From contig CAMNND010000002.1 in the NCBI GenBank assembly GCA_946545035.1, positions 1-49,401 of the forward strand: 49,401 bases of DNA, written 5' to 3'. Source of the stretch: an uncultured Clostridium sp. Its GTDB lineage: Bacteria > Bacillota > Clostridia > TANB77 > CAG-508. Under the pieces are notes generated by a model, which saw only the letters and a list, made by a program, of their open reading frames with translations, was not told where the DNA came from and made no database searches. Of the stretch, positions 7,400 through 16,168 are shown piece by piece (positions within the stretch are counted from its first letter, which is position 1; the number at the start of each line of letters is the position of its first letter). A program made the translations under genes and the position numbers.

Positions 7400-9058
7400 T
7401 TAGTTTCCGGATTCTGTAGAAGATGATGCGCTACTTGATTCTCCGCTACTACTTTCACTACCACTGTTACTACTTCCTCCACTTGAACTATTGCTACTGC
7501 TACTTTCTGAGCTTTCGCCACTACTTCCGCCACTTGAAGATTCTCCACTACTTGAACCAGATTCACTATTTCCTCCTGATGACGAACTTGTTCCTGAACC
7601 AGAGCTTGAGCTAGAAGATGTATTTTCTTCGTTGTTGGTTGATTTAGAAGATGTGTTATCTTCTTCATCCGTATCATTTTTCTTTGTTGTATTTGAAGTT
7701 TCATTTTTCTTGGTTGTAGATTTCTCTGTTGTTGTTTTAGTTGTGTTTGTTGATTTTGTTGTATTTGTATTTTTATCGGTATTGGTCGTTGTATTTTTAG
7801 TAGTGCTCTTATTTTCATTACTGCTGCTATCATTGTCTTTATTCTTTTTTGTAGTTATAGCCTGTATTGATTTTGTTGCAGATCCGTTACTTTTTATATA
7901 CTTTTTCTTTTCTGCGTCCGTCAAACCTAGCTTTTGGATATAACCATCAATTACTTCTTTTGATTTTTGACTATCTGGTTTAAAGAACCATAATGTTGTC
8001 TTAACCATACCTCCAGGTAATTGAGACATTTCAAGCTCTTCCATGTTAAAATCTATTGCATACGGAATATATCCTACTGCTTGATCCCATTTTATATTCG
8101 TTTCCAAATTATCAAAAATATCCTTTGCTATGCTCTTTATCTTATCAATATCTCTTGTTTGAAGAACCTTTTGTGCAACCACCTTCATAAACTCTCTTTG
8201 TGTTCTTGTTCTTCCCTCATCATTATCACCATAACTTGCTGGGTAAGATGTATTATTATTGTTATGTCTAAATCTTACAAGTTGCTCTGCCTGATCACCA
8301 TTAAGCTTTTGATATCCAGCTTTAAGATGAATGTGTAAATCCTGAGAATCATCATCATAATCCATATCTACTGGTACATCAAACTCAACTCCACCAATTG
8401 TATTAACAATGTTTACAAGTACGCTAGTTTTAACTATTACATAGTAATCTATGTTAATACCTGTAAGACTTTCAACCGCTTCAATTGTCTTTTCAGGATT
8501 CTTTTTATTAATTTGATATAGAGCATTTATCTTATCTCCACCAGCACCATTATTGATGTTATTACCTACATAAGTATCTCTTGGTATAGATAATACAAAT
8601 GATTGGTTTGTATCAGGATTATATCCTATAAGCATAATTGTATCAGTTAGCTCTGCAGATATATCCTCACTTATTCCCATGACAAGAACAAATATTGGGT
8701 CTTGATCTCCTACAGCATCTTTAAACATCTCTTTAACGGCTGCCTTAACATCCCCACCATTCTTTATGACATATCTTGCAAATATGGTAACAAAGACAAC
8801 AAGTATTATAATTAAAATAATTAAAATCGTTTTCAGAATTTTATTCATCTTCTTTTTCTTTTTTCTTTTTTCTTTATTTTTGTCTCTGTTTTCTGTGCTT
8901 ACTGTATCATCTAATACTGGAATGTTAACAACAACTTCATCTTCTTTAAAATCTTCTTTATGAATCTTTTCTTCTCTATTTTTATTTGTTTTTATAACTT
9001 CGGCTTTACGACTAGTGCCTCTCTTGCTCTTTTTGACAGCACTATGTCTTCCGTTCAT
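7400..9058 (-). CDS. LytR-CpsA-Psr (LCP) family protein with Ser-rich tail
   Basis: LCP enzymes transfer undecaprenyl-linked glycopolymers (teichoic acid, capsule-like) onto peptidoglycan outside the membrane. The protein has a basic cytoplasmic N-terminus of about 70 residues, one membrane segment (about 74-95), then the LCP domain. Typical motifs are the Arg-containing SIPRDTYV, KINALYQ, GGVEFDVPVDMDYDD, QKLNGDQAEQLVRFRH and an Arg-rich DEGRTRTQRE. After about residue 400 comes a long Thr/Asn/Lys-rich and then Ser/Gly/Glu-rich tail, probably a flexible wall-spanning region and unusual in length. A ten-codon ORF with a better ribosome binding site overlaps its start (see 9042-9074). Monocistronic. 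Confidence 0.9.
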   Translation of the reverse strand: MNGRHSAVKKSKRGTSRKAEVIKTNKNREEKIHKEDFKEDEVVVNIPVLDDTVSTENRDKNKEKRKKKKKMNKILKTILIILIIILVVFVTIFARYVIKNGGDVKAAVKEMFKDAVGDQDPIFVLVMGISEDISAELTDTIMLIGYNPDTNQSFVLSIPRDTYVGNNINNGAGGDKINALYQINKKNPEKTIEAVESLTGINIDYYVIVKTSVLVNIVNTIGGVEFDVPVDMDYDDDSQDLHIHLKAGYQKLNGDQAEQLVRFRHNNNNTSYPASYGDNDEGRTRTQREFMKVVAQKVLQTRDIDKIKSIAKDIFDNLETNIKWDQAVGYIPYAIDFNMEELEMSQLPGGMVKTTLWFFKPDSQKSKEVIDGYIQKLGLTDAEKKKYIKSNGSATKSIQAITTKKNKDNDSSSNENKSTTKNTTTNTDKNTNTTKSTNTTKTTTEKSTTKKNETSNTTKKNDTDEEDNTSSKSTNNEENTSSSSSSGSGTSSSSGGNSESGSSSGESSSGGSSGESSESSSSNSSSGGSSNSGSESSSGESSSASSSTESGN

Positions 9059-9074
9059 TTTCTCTATTTCCCAT
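9042..9074 (-). CDS. Possible 10-codon leader ORF overlapping the LCP start
   Basis: On the minus strand GAGGG is followed five bases later by ATG (9072-9074). A ten-codon frame (MGNRENERKT) then stops with TAG at 9042-9044, 14 bases inside the LCP coding region. The LCP ATG (9056-9058) has only a weak AGAG upstream, so LCP translation may be coupled to this leader. No homology evidence is available. Confidence 0.3.
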   Translation of the reverse strand: MGNRENERKT

Positions 9075-9120
9075 AAATTCCCTCTTTCGTATAATTTTTA
9101 CATTAATAAAAGAAAGTTTT

Positions 9121-9139
9121 ATGAACTTTAAAAGTTCAT
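9121..9139. repeat. Perfect 19-base inverted repeat in the LCP leader
   Basis: ATGAACTTT-A-AAAGTTCAT is a 9+1+9 perfect palindrome. It lies between the LCP promoter and the start codon, about 20-35 bases into the predicted transcript. It may be a repressor operator. Confidence 0.5.
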
Positions 9140-9161
9140 TCGTAAATGCTTACTTTTTTTG

Positions 9162-9190
9162 ATTGTACTATTAAGATTTTTTAAAGTCAA
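9162..9190 (-). promoter_or_regulatory. Sigma-A promoter of the LCP gene
   Basis: TTGACT (9185-9190), 17 bases, TACAAT (9162-9167) on the minus strand. The predicted leader is roughly 95 bases. Confidence 0.65.
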
Positions 9191-9226
9191 TAAAATCACG
9201 CATTTTTCACATAACACATTAGTACA

Positions 9227-9275
9227 AAAAAAGATTATTTCTACAATTTAATTATTTGTAAAAACAATCTTTTTT
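9227..9275 (-). terminator. Terminator of the ogg-addB-pgeF-udg operon
   Basis: A 20-bp stem (9227-9246 with 9256-9275, including two G-U pairs on the minus-strand RNA) and a 9-base loop, ending in a seven-T run. It starts just after the UDG stop codon. Confidence 0.8.
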
Positions 9276-9280
9276 CATTT

Positions 9281-9826
9281 CTACATCTTTTCAGCAACAA
9301 GTTTTAAATCTCTCCAAAATTCTATCTTCTTACTTTCATCTCTAAGCAACGCAGCTGGATGCCATGTTGGCATATAATGTATTCCTTTTTTTTCAATCCA
9401 TTTTCCCCTGCATGCTGTTATAGAAAGCTCTTTTCCTAATATATTTTTTAGTGCTGTACTTCCAAGCAATACTATTATTTTAGGTTTAACTAAAATAACC
9501 TGGTTTCTTAAATAATTTAAGCATCCATCCGCTTCATCTTGCTCTGGAACTCTATTTTGTGGTGGCCTACACTTAACGATATTTGCAATATAAACATCTT
9601 CTCTTTTAATTCCTATACCTTCAAAAGCCATATCCATTAATTTACCAGCTTTCCCTACAAAAGGAATTCCTTGAAGGTCCTCGTCTGCACCAGGACCTTC
9701 ACCAATAAACATGACATCAGCATTTTTATTTCCGCAACCAAATACAATGTTTGTTCTATTATTACATAGCTTACACTTGTTGCAATTATTAATTGATTTT
9801 TCTAAATCTTCCCAATTATCAAACAT
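9281..9826 (-). CDS. Family 4 uracil-DNA glycosylase (4Fe-4S)
   Basis: It removes uracil from DNA to start base-excision repair. Landmarks are CNKC (C15, C18) plus C86 and C102, the likely four iron-sulfur ligands of family 4; the active-site motif GEGPGADED (42-50); NIVKCRPPQNRVP; and the C-terminal HPAALL motif (H156). The length (181 aa) is normal. It is the last gene of the operon, 18 bases after pgeF, with AAAGGAT as ribosome binding site. Together with OGG and AddB upstream this is a base-damage and break-repair cluster. Confidence 0.92.
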   Translation of the reverse strand: MFDNWEDLEKSINNCNKCKLCNNRTNIVFGCGNKNADVMFIGEGPGADEDLQGIPFVGKAGKLMDMAFEGIGIKREDVYIANIVKCRPPQNRVPEQDEADGCLNYLRNQVILVKPKIIVLLGSTALKNILGKELSITACRGKWIEKKGIHYMPTWHPAALLRDESKKIEFWRDLKLVAEKM

Positions 9827-9844
9827 ATTCTCATATCCTTTTAT

Positions 9845-10621
9845 TTATATTAAACACATAATCGATGCATTTCTTCCAGCTTCACTTTTTTTATCTCTGT
9901 ATGAATGTAATAATTCCCTATTACATAATGTGCAGATTTTGCAATCAATAATATTCTCTGGTTTCAATCCACATTCTATTAGCATATTCTTAATTGCTTT
10001 TATGCTATCTACAAAATACTTCTGTTTTCCATCCTTTATCTCTCCAATTTTAATAATAGATTCATCTTTAAAAGCTTCCATAAATAATGCTCTAACATCA
10101 TCCTCTACTTCAAAATGGCATTGTCTAATTGAAGGTCCGATACAGCAAATAATATCAGAAGGACTGCATCCATATGTTTCAACCATTTTATTAATAGCAA
10201 CTTCTCCAATTTTTGCCACTGTACCTCTCCAACCAGAATGAATATTTCCAATTACATTTTTCACTGGATCATATAACAAAAGAGAATTACAATCTGCAAA
10301 TACAGCTGATAATACTTTGTTTTTTATATTTGTTATTAATCCGTCAACGTCCTGGAAATCTGAACTATTACTATCTCCAGTTACCACATCAACATTATTC
10401 GTATGAGTCTGTGTTGGTTGGATCACGTTATTATTATCTATTCCAAGAGAATTACATATTTTAATATAATTTTCATCATCTTTAGTTTTATTTCTTAAAT
10501 CTAATGGTTTTAGAGTATATGCATGTACCAATTTATCTTTATATTCAAGTAATCTTTTAAATTGTATATATTCTATATCACCATCTTTAACATGAATGAT
10601 ATTTTCGTTTGATAAGTCCAT
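9845..10621 (-). CDS. pgeF: Peptidoglycan editing factor PgeF (DUF152, YfiH-type)
   Basis: The family (once called polyphenol oxidase or laccase domain) includes PgeF, which removes misincorporated serine-containing muropeptide precursors; related proteins have purine nucleosidase activity. The conserved zinc and catalytic residues are visible as His in PTQTHTNNVDV (H73), Cys in FADCNSLL (C111) and His in GNIHSGWRG (H128). I place the start at ATG 10621, seven bases after GAGAGGAAG and 14 bases beyond the addB stop, not at 10648 inside addB; this gives 258 residues, normal for the family. Its role inside a repair operon is unexplained. Confidence 0.88.
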   Translation of the reverse strand: MDLSNENIIHVKDGDIEYIQFKRLLEYKDKLVHAYTLKPLDLRNKTKDDENYIKICNSLGIDNNNVIQPTQTHTNNVDVVTGDSNSSDFQDVDGLITNIKNKVLSAVFADCNSLLLYDPVKNVIGNIHSGWRGTVAKIGEVAINKMVETYGCSPSDIICCIGPSIRQCHFEVEDDVRALFMEAFKDESIIKIGEIKDGKQKYFVDSIKAIKNMLIECGLKPENIIDCKICTLCNRELLHSYRDKKSEAGRNASIMCLI

Positions 10622-10634
10622 ATTATCTTCCTCT

Positions 10635-13600
10635 CTAGTCTTCAACATTTTCTCTAATCATTTCAAGTACTTCTTCTTTATCCATTTCACTTATGTAGTT
10701 ATACTTGTTATTTGGTGTTCCTGTATTAAATCCACATATTGCTTTATACTCGCAATATTCACAAGGTGTTTTTTTCTTCTTGTAGTATGGATAGATATTA
10801 ATGTTTCCAGAAAGTATTTCTTCTGCTATTTGTTTAATTATCACATTCATATACTTTTGTAGATAATTGAATTGTTTTCTAGAAACTCCTGAAGTTTTCT
10901 TATCACTCAAATCACCATTTGATCCAATATATGCAGGAACAATATTAGATTGACCGCTCTCAAGTTTAGTATCCATCATCTTCACAACATTTACATCTGC
11001 TAAAATAAGACCTTGCATTTTGAATTTTTTCCTAATTTCATTTTCAATCTCTTCTTCAGTCATATCTTTCTTTGATTTTATAACTGGATCGATTAAATTG
11101 AAATATAAAACGCCAGCTGGTTCGACATTATCTTCTTTACATATTGCATCTAAATATGTTAGTAACTGAATTTGAAGACCACTATAAACTGAATTTAAAT
11201 CAATATTTTTATATGATGATTTATAGTCAATTATTCTTAAATATTTGCTCTCACCATTATCAGCAATATCGATTCTATCAATCTTTCCAGTAATCTCAAC
11301 TTTTCGATTGTCATCAAGCTCCATTACAATTGGTTTATATGTTTTTCCGTCTTCAAATTCAACTTCGTTACCTGCAACATTAAACTCGCTATATTTTATA
11401 CTTTCAACAATATATTTCATACTTCGCTTAACAACACGTTTCAAGCGCTCTGTTAATACTTTATATTTTGGTGTAGCTGAGAAAATATAATTTACATTTA
11501 AACCAAGTTTTTCATTGATTATTTCTTCAATAATTGTATATATCTCATCTTCTTCAATTTCTTTAATATTTATTCCTCTTGCTCTTATTTCATTAAAGAA
11601 AGTATCAATTGTATCATGCATAAAAGTACCAGTGTCTAAGCTGTCAACCTTAAGTTTATCTTTTTCTGATACGTTTAGTCCATATCTTAAATAATATGAA
11701 AATGGGCAGGTTCTATACTTTTCAAGCTTAGAAATACTTGTTTTTAATGTGCTGCCATATAAAGCATCTACATTTTCTTTATTAATTTTTTCAGGAATGT
11801 TTGTGTAATTTAATGCCTTCATACTATAAACAAGTCTATGCTTCCACTTATCATCAGACATATAGTAATTATATGCAGCCATCCACTTTCCATCAAGCTC
11901 TCTTCCTTCATCTCTATAATCGCGTATATGATTTAAAAGCTCATCAAAAGTGTTGCTTTCTGTTAATATCTCAGAGCTTTTTTCTATAATATCACTTTCT
12001 TCTTTTACATCTGGAAAAATTCTTTTTATCTTAGAAACAAGTGTCGATGCCCTTAATGTCTTTCCATCAGCAGCTGATGAAGAATATGAAAGATAAATAC
12101 TGTTACTTGCAGCTGTGAATGCCTTGTATATATTGAAATTGTCTTCATACATTCTTTCAACAGTTCCTTTTGCAAGTTCAATACCTTGATTTTTTAGATT
12201 TTCTCTATCTTCGTCGTTAAAATATCCTTCATTTTTATTAACACTTGGAAACATTCCATCATTTAAACCAATGATAAATACAGTCTTTATTTTATGGCTT
12301 CTTGATCTATCAATATCCCCCATAATAACTTGATCTTGCGTTCCAGGGATTTTCCCTAAATCACTATTTCCAAGCCCTGTTTTTAGTATTTGCATATATC
12401 TATCAAAGTTTATTTTTTCGTCTCCAAATACAAGGACAATTTCATCTAATACTTTTACAATTATCTTCCAACTTGTTTCATATTCGGTTGCAATTTCTGT
12501 TTTACCAATCGAAATAAGCTCTTCTTCTTTTTCCTGAAGTCTTTTATCAATTTCATTCTCAATTAAGAAATTATATAGTCTAGCTGTAATCTCTTTAGCA
12601 GAATTCGTACCAAGAAGACCTTCTTTAAACTTAATTAATGGATCAACAATTAATCTTCTTATTTCTCTAAAGCGAATTATTTTATCACTATTTTTGTTAT
12701 CCTCATCGTGGAAATCCCACTCACCTTTATACCATTTGCTATACTTTATATCCCATTTTAAGCAGTAATTTTCGAATTCATAAATTTCTTCTTGTGATAA
12801 GCTTAAGAATCCAGTCTTGATGTAATTAAATACTGATTCATATGACCAATTTTTTGCAAATACTTCTAATATTGCTAGCAAATATTTTACAATGATATTT
12901 TGGCTTAAATCTTTCTTCTCATCGATAAATACTGGTATTTGATACTTATTAAATATAACCTTACATAGATTTGAATATGTATCAAGATTTTTCGTTATAA
13001 TTGATATATCACGATATCTATAACCATGCTCTTTAACAAGTTTTACAATATTGCCCGCAATATTTTCTATCTCTGAATATGGATTATTTGCTAAAAACAA
13101 TTTAATGTTGTTAACCGGCTTTTTTGCATATCTTTGATATGGAATTGCATATAAATTTTCTTCTAAAAACTTAAGCTCATCAGTTTCAAATCTGTGAACA
13201 TCTTCTAAATATACCGGCTTTTCTATCTTTGCATCTACATTTTTTGCTACGTCCATTATCTTCTGAACAGTCAATTTATTTGCGTAAAAGATATCCGTAT
13301 CTGGTGATATACTTTCTTCCAATGAATCTGTACAAATATTAATTGATACTCTAGCTGCTTGTTTTAAAAGTATCGATATAATATCATATTCTTGCTTTGT
13401 AAAACCAACAAATTCATCTATATAAATAAGTGTATTTTCAAATATATTTGTTTTAGGTAATTGTTCAGAAAGTATTGTTAACACATCATTTTCATCTATA
13501 TATCTATTTTTTATTGTTTCTTCAAACAAATTGTATACAGCTCTCATATCTGCCATTTTTGCTTTTAGATACTTATCTTCTGACTTACTCATTATTTCAT

Positions 13601-14000
13601 CTAAATTGTCAACACTAACACCATGCTTCTTAAATTCCGTTATCTGTGTTGAAATTAAATCAATATTTTCATCTGACTTGCCTAGAAAATTTAAATTATT
13701 TTTTTCATTTAAAAGTATGTTGTAAATCAGCATAGCCTTACCGCATGATGACAGTGCTGTTTTTGTGCTCCCACCAACTTCATTCATAACTCTATATGCC
13801 ATACGATTAAAAGTTAATACTTCTGCATTTAAAGCTGCACCATTAACAACATTCAATAGTTCACGCTCAGCAGTGAAAGAAAACTGCTCCGGTGTAATAA
13901 TATAAATTTTCTTATCTTCTTTTATTAAACTTTTTATCTCATTAAAAATATATGTACTTTTACCTGCTCCGGATTTACCATATACAAGTCTTAATCCCAT
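10635..14000 (-). CDS. addB: Helicase-nuclease AddB subunit
   Basis: AddB, with AddA, resects double-strand breaks and loads RecA. The N-terminal Walker A is GKSGAGKST (8-16). The middle is an inactivated UvrD-like helicase. The C-terminal RecB-type nuclease carries KIDRID...IIDYKSS (about 900-930). The iron-sulfur staple has one Cys near residue 764 (TCPFSYYLRYG) and three at C1080, C1083 and C1089. The length (1121 aa) is typical. AGGAGGTAAATCAC precedes the ATG. It lies 12 bases after ogg. Its usual partner addA is not adjacent and not in this window. Confidence 0.95.
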   Translation of the reverse strand: MGLRLVYGKSGAGKSTYIFNEIKSLIKEDKKIYIITPEQFSFTAERELLNVVNGAALNAEVLTFNRMAYRVMNEVGGSTKTALSSCGKAMLIYNILLNEKNNLNFLGKSDENIDLISTQITEFKKHGVSVDNLDEIMSKSEDKYLKAKMADMRAVYNLFEETIKNRYIDENDVLTILSEQLPKTNIFENTLIYIDEFVGFTKQEYDIISILLKQAARVSINICTDSLEESISPDTDIFYANKLTVQKIMDVAKNVDAKIEKPVYLEDVHRFETDELKFLEENLYAIPYQRYAKKPVNNIKLFLANNPYSEIENIAGNIVKLVKEHGYRYRDISIITKNLDTYSNLCKVIFNKYQIPVFIDEKKDLSQNIIVKYLLAILEVFAKNWSYESVFNYIKTGFLSLSQEEIYEFENYCLKWDIKYSKWYKGEWDFHDEDNKNSDKIIRFREIRRLIVDPLIKFKEGLLGTNSAKEITARLYNFLIENEIDKRLQEKEEELISIGKTEIATEYETSWKIIVKVLDEIVLVFGDEKINFDRYMQILKTGLGNSDLGKIPGTQDQVIMGDIDRSRSHKIKTVFIIGLNDGMFPSVNKNEGYFNDEDRENLKNQGIELAKGTVERMYEDNFNIYKAFTAASNSIYLSYSSSAADGKTLRASTLVSKIKRIFPDVKEESDIIEKSSEILTESNTFDELLNHIRDYRDEGRELDGKWMAAYNYYMSDDKWKHRLVYSMKALNYTNIPEKINKENVDALYGSTLKTSISKLEKYRTCPFSYYLRYGLNVSEKDKLKVDSLDTGTFMHDTIDTFFNEIRARGINIKEIEEDEIYTIIEEIINEKLGLNVNYIFSATPKYKVLTERLKRVVKRSMKYIVESIKYSEFNVAGNEVEFEDGKTYKPIVMELDDNRKVEITGKIDRIDIADNGESKYLRIIDYKSSYKNIDLNSVYSGLQIQLLTYLDAICKEDNVEPAGVLYFNLIDPVIKSKKDMTEEEIENEIRKKFKMQGLILADVNVVKMMDTKLESGQSNIVPAYIGSNGDLSDKKTSGVSRKQFNYLQKYMNVIIKQIAEEILSGNINIYPYYKKKKTPCEYCEYKAICGFNTGTPNNKYNYISEMDKEEVLEMIRENVED

Positions 14001-14012
14001 GTGATTTACCTC

Positions 14013-14879
14013 CTAATTAAGCGTACGTCTCCAATAAAATAGATATTGTTGTGCAAGGCCCGCATCTTTTCCAAATTTATCAAAAGCAACTTTATTGATA
14101 GCCTTGTTGCTAACTTTCTTTTCATCTGGATTCTTTATATATAAATCATTCATAACACGTCTAACCCACACATCTATTGGAAATATATCAAATCTTTTTA
14201 AATCTGAAAATAAAAGAATGCAATCTGCCACTTTTGGACCAACACCAGAAAGCTCTAGCAATCTTTCTCTAACATCCAAGGTCTTCATTTTATATAGCTC
14301 TTCTAAACTAGTATCTCCATTATTAATCATCTGTGTTGTTTCAAATAGTCTAATATCTCGAAAACCAAGTCCTAAAGATCTATATTCTGATGTTGTTACA
14401 TCTTTTAATTGCTCTGAAGTTGGAAATAGATAATAATCTTTATTATTAAATTCAACCTTCGTTCCATATTTCTTAGATAGCCTTTCGATTATTCCTTTTA
14501 TTCTTGGAATATTATTATTAGCAGAAATTATATATGAAATAATAGTCTCCCATAAGTCCTGATTAAGAATTCTAATCCCTTTTCCGTACTTAATGCTATT
14601 TTCCATATATTTATCAATCTTTGATAATTTGCTTTTAATCTCTTCATAATCCCTATCTAAATCAAAATACTTATCAACAAATGATTTAATATCACAATCT
14701 AGATTTCCTTTAAAATAAATATTTTTATCATCACAATTAACATTTAATACACCATATTTAACAACACCTGTATAACTTCCATCTAGCTCTTCATTCCATC
14801 TAAAACATTGGCCACACTCAAATATATCTTTAAGTTCAAACGCATCTATTTTCTTTATTACTAATTCCTGCAATTTCAT
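14013..14879 (-). CDS. ogg: 8-oxoguanine DNA glycosylase (OGG1-like)
   Basis: A bifunctional glycosylase/AP lyase that removes 8-oxoguanine. It has an N-terminal OGG domain (CGQCFRWNEE, about 22-31) followed by the HhH-GPD domain. The hairpin LSGVGPKVADC contains the catalytic lysine K216, and IDVWVRR has the conserved aspartate D236, about the spacing seen between K249 and D268 of human OGG1. The C-terminal AGLAQQYLFYW is the family signature. It is the first gene of the ogg-addB-pgeF-UDG operon, with promoter at 14944-14972. Confidence 0.93.
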   Translation of the reverse strand: MKLQELVIKKIDAFELKDIFECGQCFRWNEELDGSYTGVVKYGVLNVNCDDKNIYFKGNLDCDIKSFVDKYFDLDRDYEEIKSKLSKIDKYMENSIKYGKGIRILNQDLWETIISYIISANNNIPRIKGIIERLSKKYGTKVEFNNKDYYLFPTSEQLKDVTTSEYRSLGLGFRDIRLFETTQMINNGDTSLEELYKMKTLDVRERLLELSGVGPKVADCILLFSDLKRFDIFPIDVWVRRVMNDLYIKNPDEKKVSNKAINKVAFDKFGKDAGLAQQYLFYWRRTLN

Positions 14880-14943
14880 ATCTGTTCCTCTAAATAAATA
14901 TTTATTATTTTTCTTAACTATTTTTATTCTATAAATTTAGTTT

Positions 14944-14972
14944 ATATTATCATAGAAAGTGCTCATTTACAA
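14944..14972 (-). promoter_or_regulatory. Promoter of the DNA-repair operon
   Basis: TTGTAA (14967-14972), 17 bases, TAATAT (14944-14949) with TG extension on the minus strand. An inverted repeat GTGCTC/GAGCAC (14959-14964 and 14980-14985) encloses the -35 box and could bind a regulator. There is no LexA-like box. Confidence 0.55.
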
Positions 14973-14988
14973 GAAAAAAGAGCACGAA

Positions 14989-15013
14989 AAAACCAGCTTT
15001 TAAAGCTGGTTTT
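14989..15013 (-). terminator. Terminator of the 3D-domain protein gene
   Basis: Stem AAAACCAGC / GCTGGTTTT with a short TTTAAA-type loop, then T6 on the minus strand, beginning just after the stop codon. Confidence 0.85.
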
Positions 15014-15015
15014 TA

Positions 15016-16023
15016 TTAAAATTTATAAACATAACATTCCAGATTTCTTCTACCGAATCTGTTACATTCTGATAAATTATTCATAAATACGTCTATTTTA
15101 TTTCCCTTAATCGCACCACCTGTATCTTGAGCTATAAACCATCCACCGTTTGGATAATCAGCAAAATATGGTATATATACTATTGTTCCCATTGGATAAT
15201 ATCTTGGGTCTGTTGCTATTGTATAATATACTCTTGCTCTTGCTCCAGATGCTGTTGCAGTGTTACCACCACACTCATCAGCACTATATGCAGATGCATT
15301 CATTGTAACAACCTCTGGTGTCATACCTTCAACTCTTTCAGCTAATGCTGATCCTCTGCTTGAACCAGAGCTTTGAATTTCTTCTGCTTCAACTGATGTT
15401 GCAGATCTTGAAGTTACAACTGGAACTGGTTTATTTTTTATCTCTTTTATACAATTTACTGGCTCTTGAACTAAGTTCTCAGCAATCTGTATCTTTTCGA
15501 TTTCTTCACCATTTTCATACTTCATCAAGTATGCTATTTCTTTTAGACCATCTACACCATTTTGAGTAATTTTTTCTATTTTCTCTCCATCCCCTGTAGA
15601 CTTGTCGTTTGTTTCTGTCTCATATGGAATAGTAACTTTTTCTTTTACTATTTTTTCTGTTACAGAATTATAATCTTCTAATACATTTTCAACTGATAAT
15701 TCTTCAGGCTCTTCTTCAGCTAAAACAATATCACTTTCATTACTTGATATTATCTTTATAGTATTATTATCTGAAATATTCTCATCTAATGCAGGTATTA
15801 CCTTCTCATTTTGTGATACTACAATATGATTTTCTTCTAATATTTCTGATACTTTTGTTTTACCTGTATAAATATTAGTTTCGTAACCATCTACTGAAAT
15901 AATTTTCACGCATGTTACTTTAGAATTTGCTGCCATAACTCCTATTCCCATAACGAATAAAAGAATTATACTTATTGATATCACTTTTTTTAATGATATC
16001 GACGCTTTATCATCTCTCTTCAT
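15016..16023 (-). CDS. YabE/RpfB-like cell-wall protein with 3D domain
   Basis: A secreted or membrane-anchored protein likely acting on peptidoglycan. It has an N-terminal hydrophobic segment (about 11-31), DUF348-like sequence (DGYETNIYTGKTKVSEILEE), a G5-like region (about 120-180), a linker, and a C-terminal 3D domain with the conserved aspartates in ATDPRYYPMGT, AQDTGGAIKG and KIDVFM. This fold resembles MltA-type lytic transglycosylases. In Bacillus and many clostridia yabE lies next to tatD (yabD), as here. It has its own promoter (16061-16089) with no room for a ydaO-type c-di-AMP riboswitch. AGGAGG lies 13 bases before the ATG, a long spacing. Confidence 0.88.
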   Translation of the reverse strand: MKRDDKASISLKKVISISIILLFVMGIGVMAANSKVTCVKIISVDGYETNIYTGKTKVSEILEENHIVVSQNEKVIPALDENISDNNTIKIISSNESDIVLAEEEPEELSVENVLEDYNSVTEKIVKEKVTIPYETETNDKSTGDGEKIEKITQNGVDGLKEIAYLMKYENGEEIEKIQIAENLVQEPVNCIKEIKNKPVPVVTSRSATSVEAEEIQSSGSSRGSALAERVEGMTPEVVTMNASAYSADECGGNTATASGARARVYYTIATDPRYYPMGTIVYIPYFADYPNGGWFIAQDTGGAIKGNKIDVFMNNLSECNRFGRRNLECYVYKF

Positions 16024-16060
16024 AAGAAATTTATTACCTCCTTTTTATAGCAACGGATTA

Positions 16061-16089
16061 ATTATACCATTTTTTGTATTTATTGTCAA
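16061..16089 (-). promoter_or_regulatory. Consensus sigma-A promoter of the 3D-domain gene
   Basis: Perfect TTGACA (16084-16089), 17 bases, perfect TATAAT (16061-16066) on the minus strand, with a leader of about 30 bases. Confidence 0.85.
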
Positions 16090-16168
16090 ATTAGCGCACC
16101 TTATGTAAGCTAAGTCAATGACTTGGCCACCATACTATATAATTTATTCAACTTATATAAAAATATTA

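Noticed and set aside
7491..7943. 150-residue plus-strand ORF
   Set aside because: It is the antisense of the Ser/Thr-rich LCP tail, low-complexity, with no ribosome binding site.
9711..10241. 176-residue plus-strand ORF across the UDG and pgeF genes
   Set aside because: It overlaps two well-supported genes on the opposite strand and has no start signals.
16024..16168. ydaO-type c-di-AMP riboswitch before the 3D-domain gene
   Set aside because: The sigma-A promoter leaves a leader of roughly 30 bases, so a riboswitch cannot fit; the small AAGTCA/TGACTT repeat near 16109-16121 lies upstream of the promoter.
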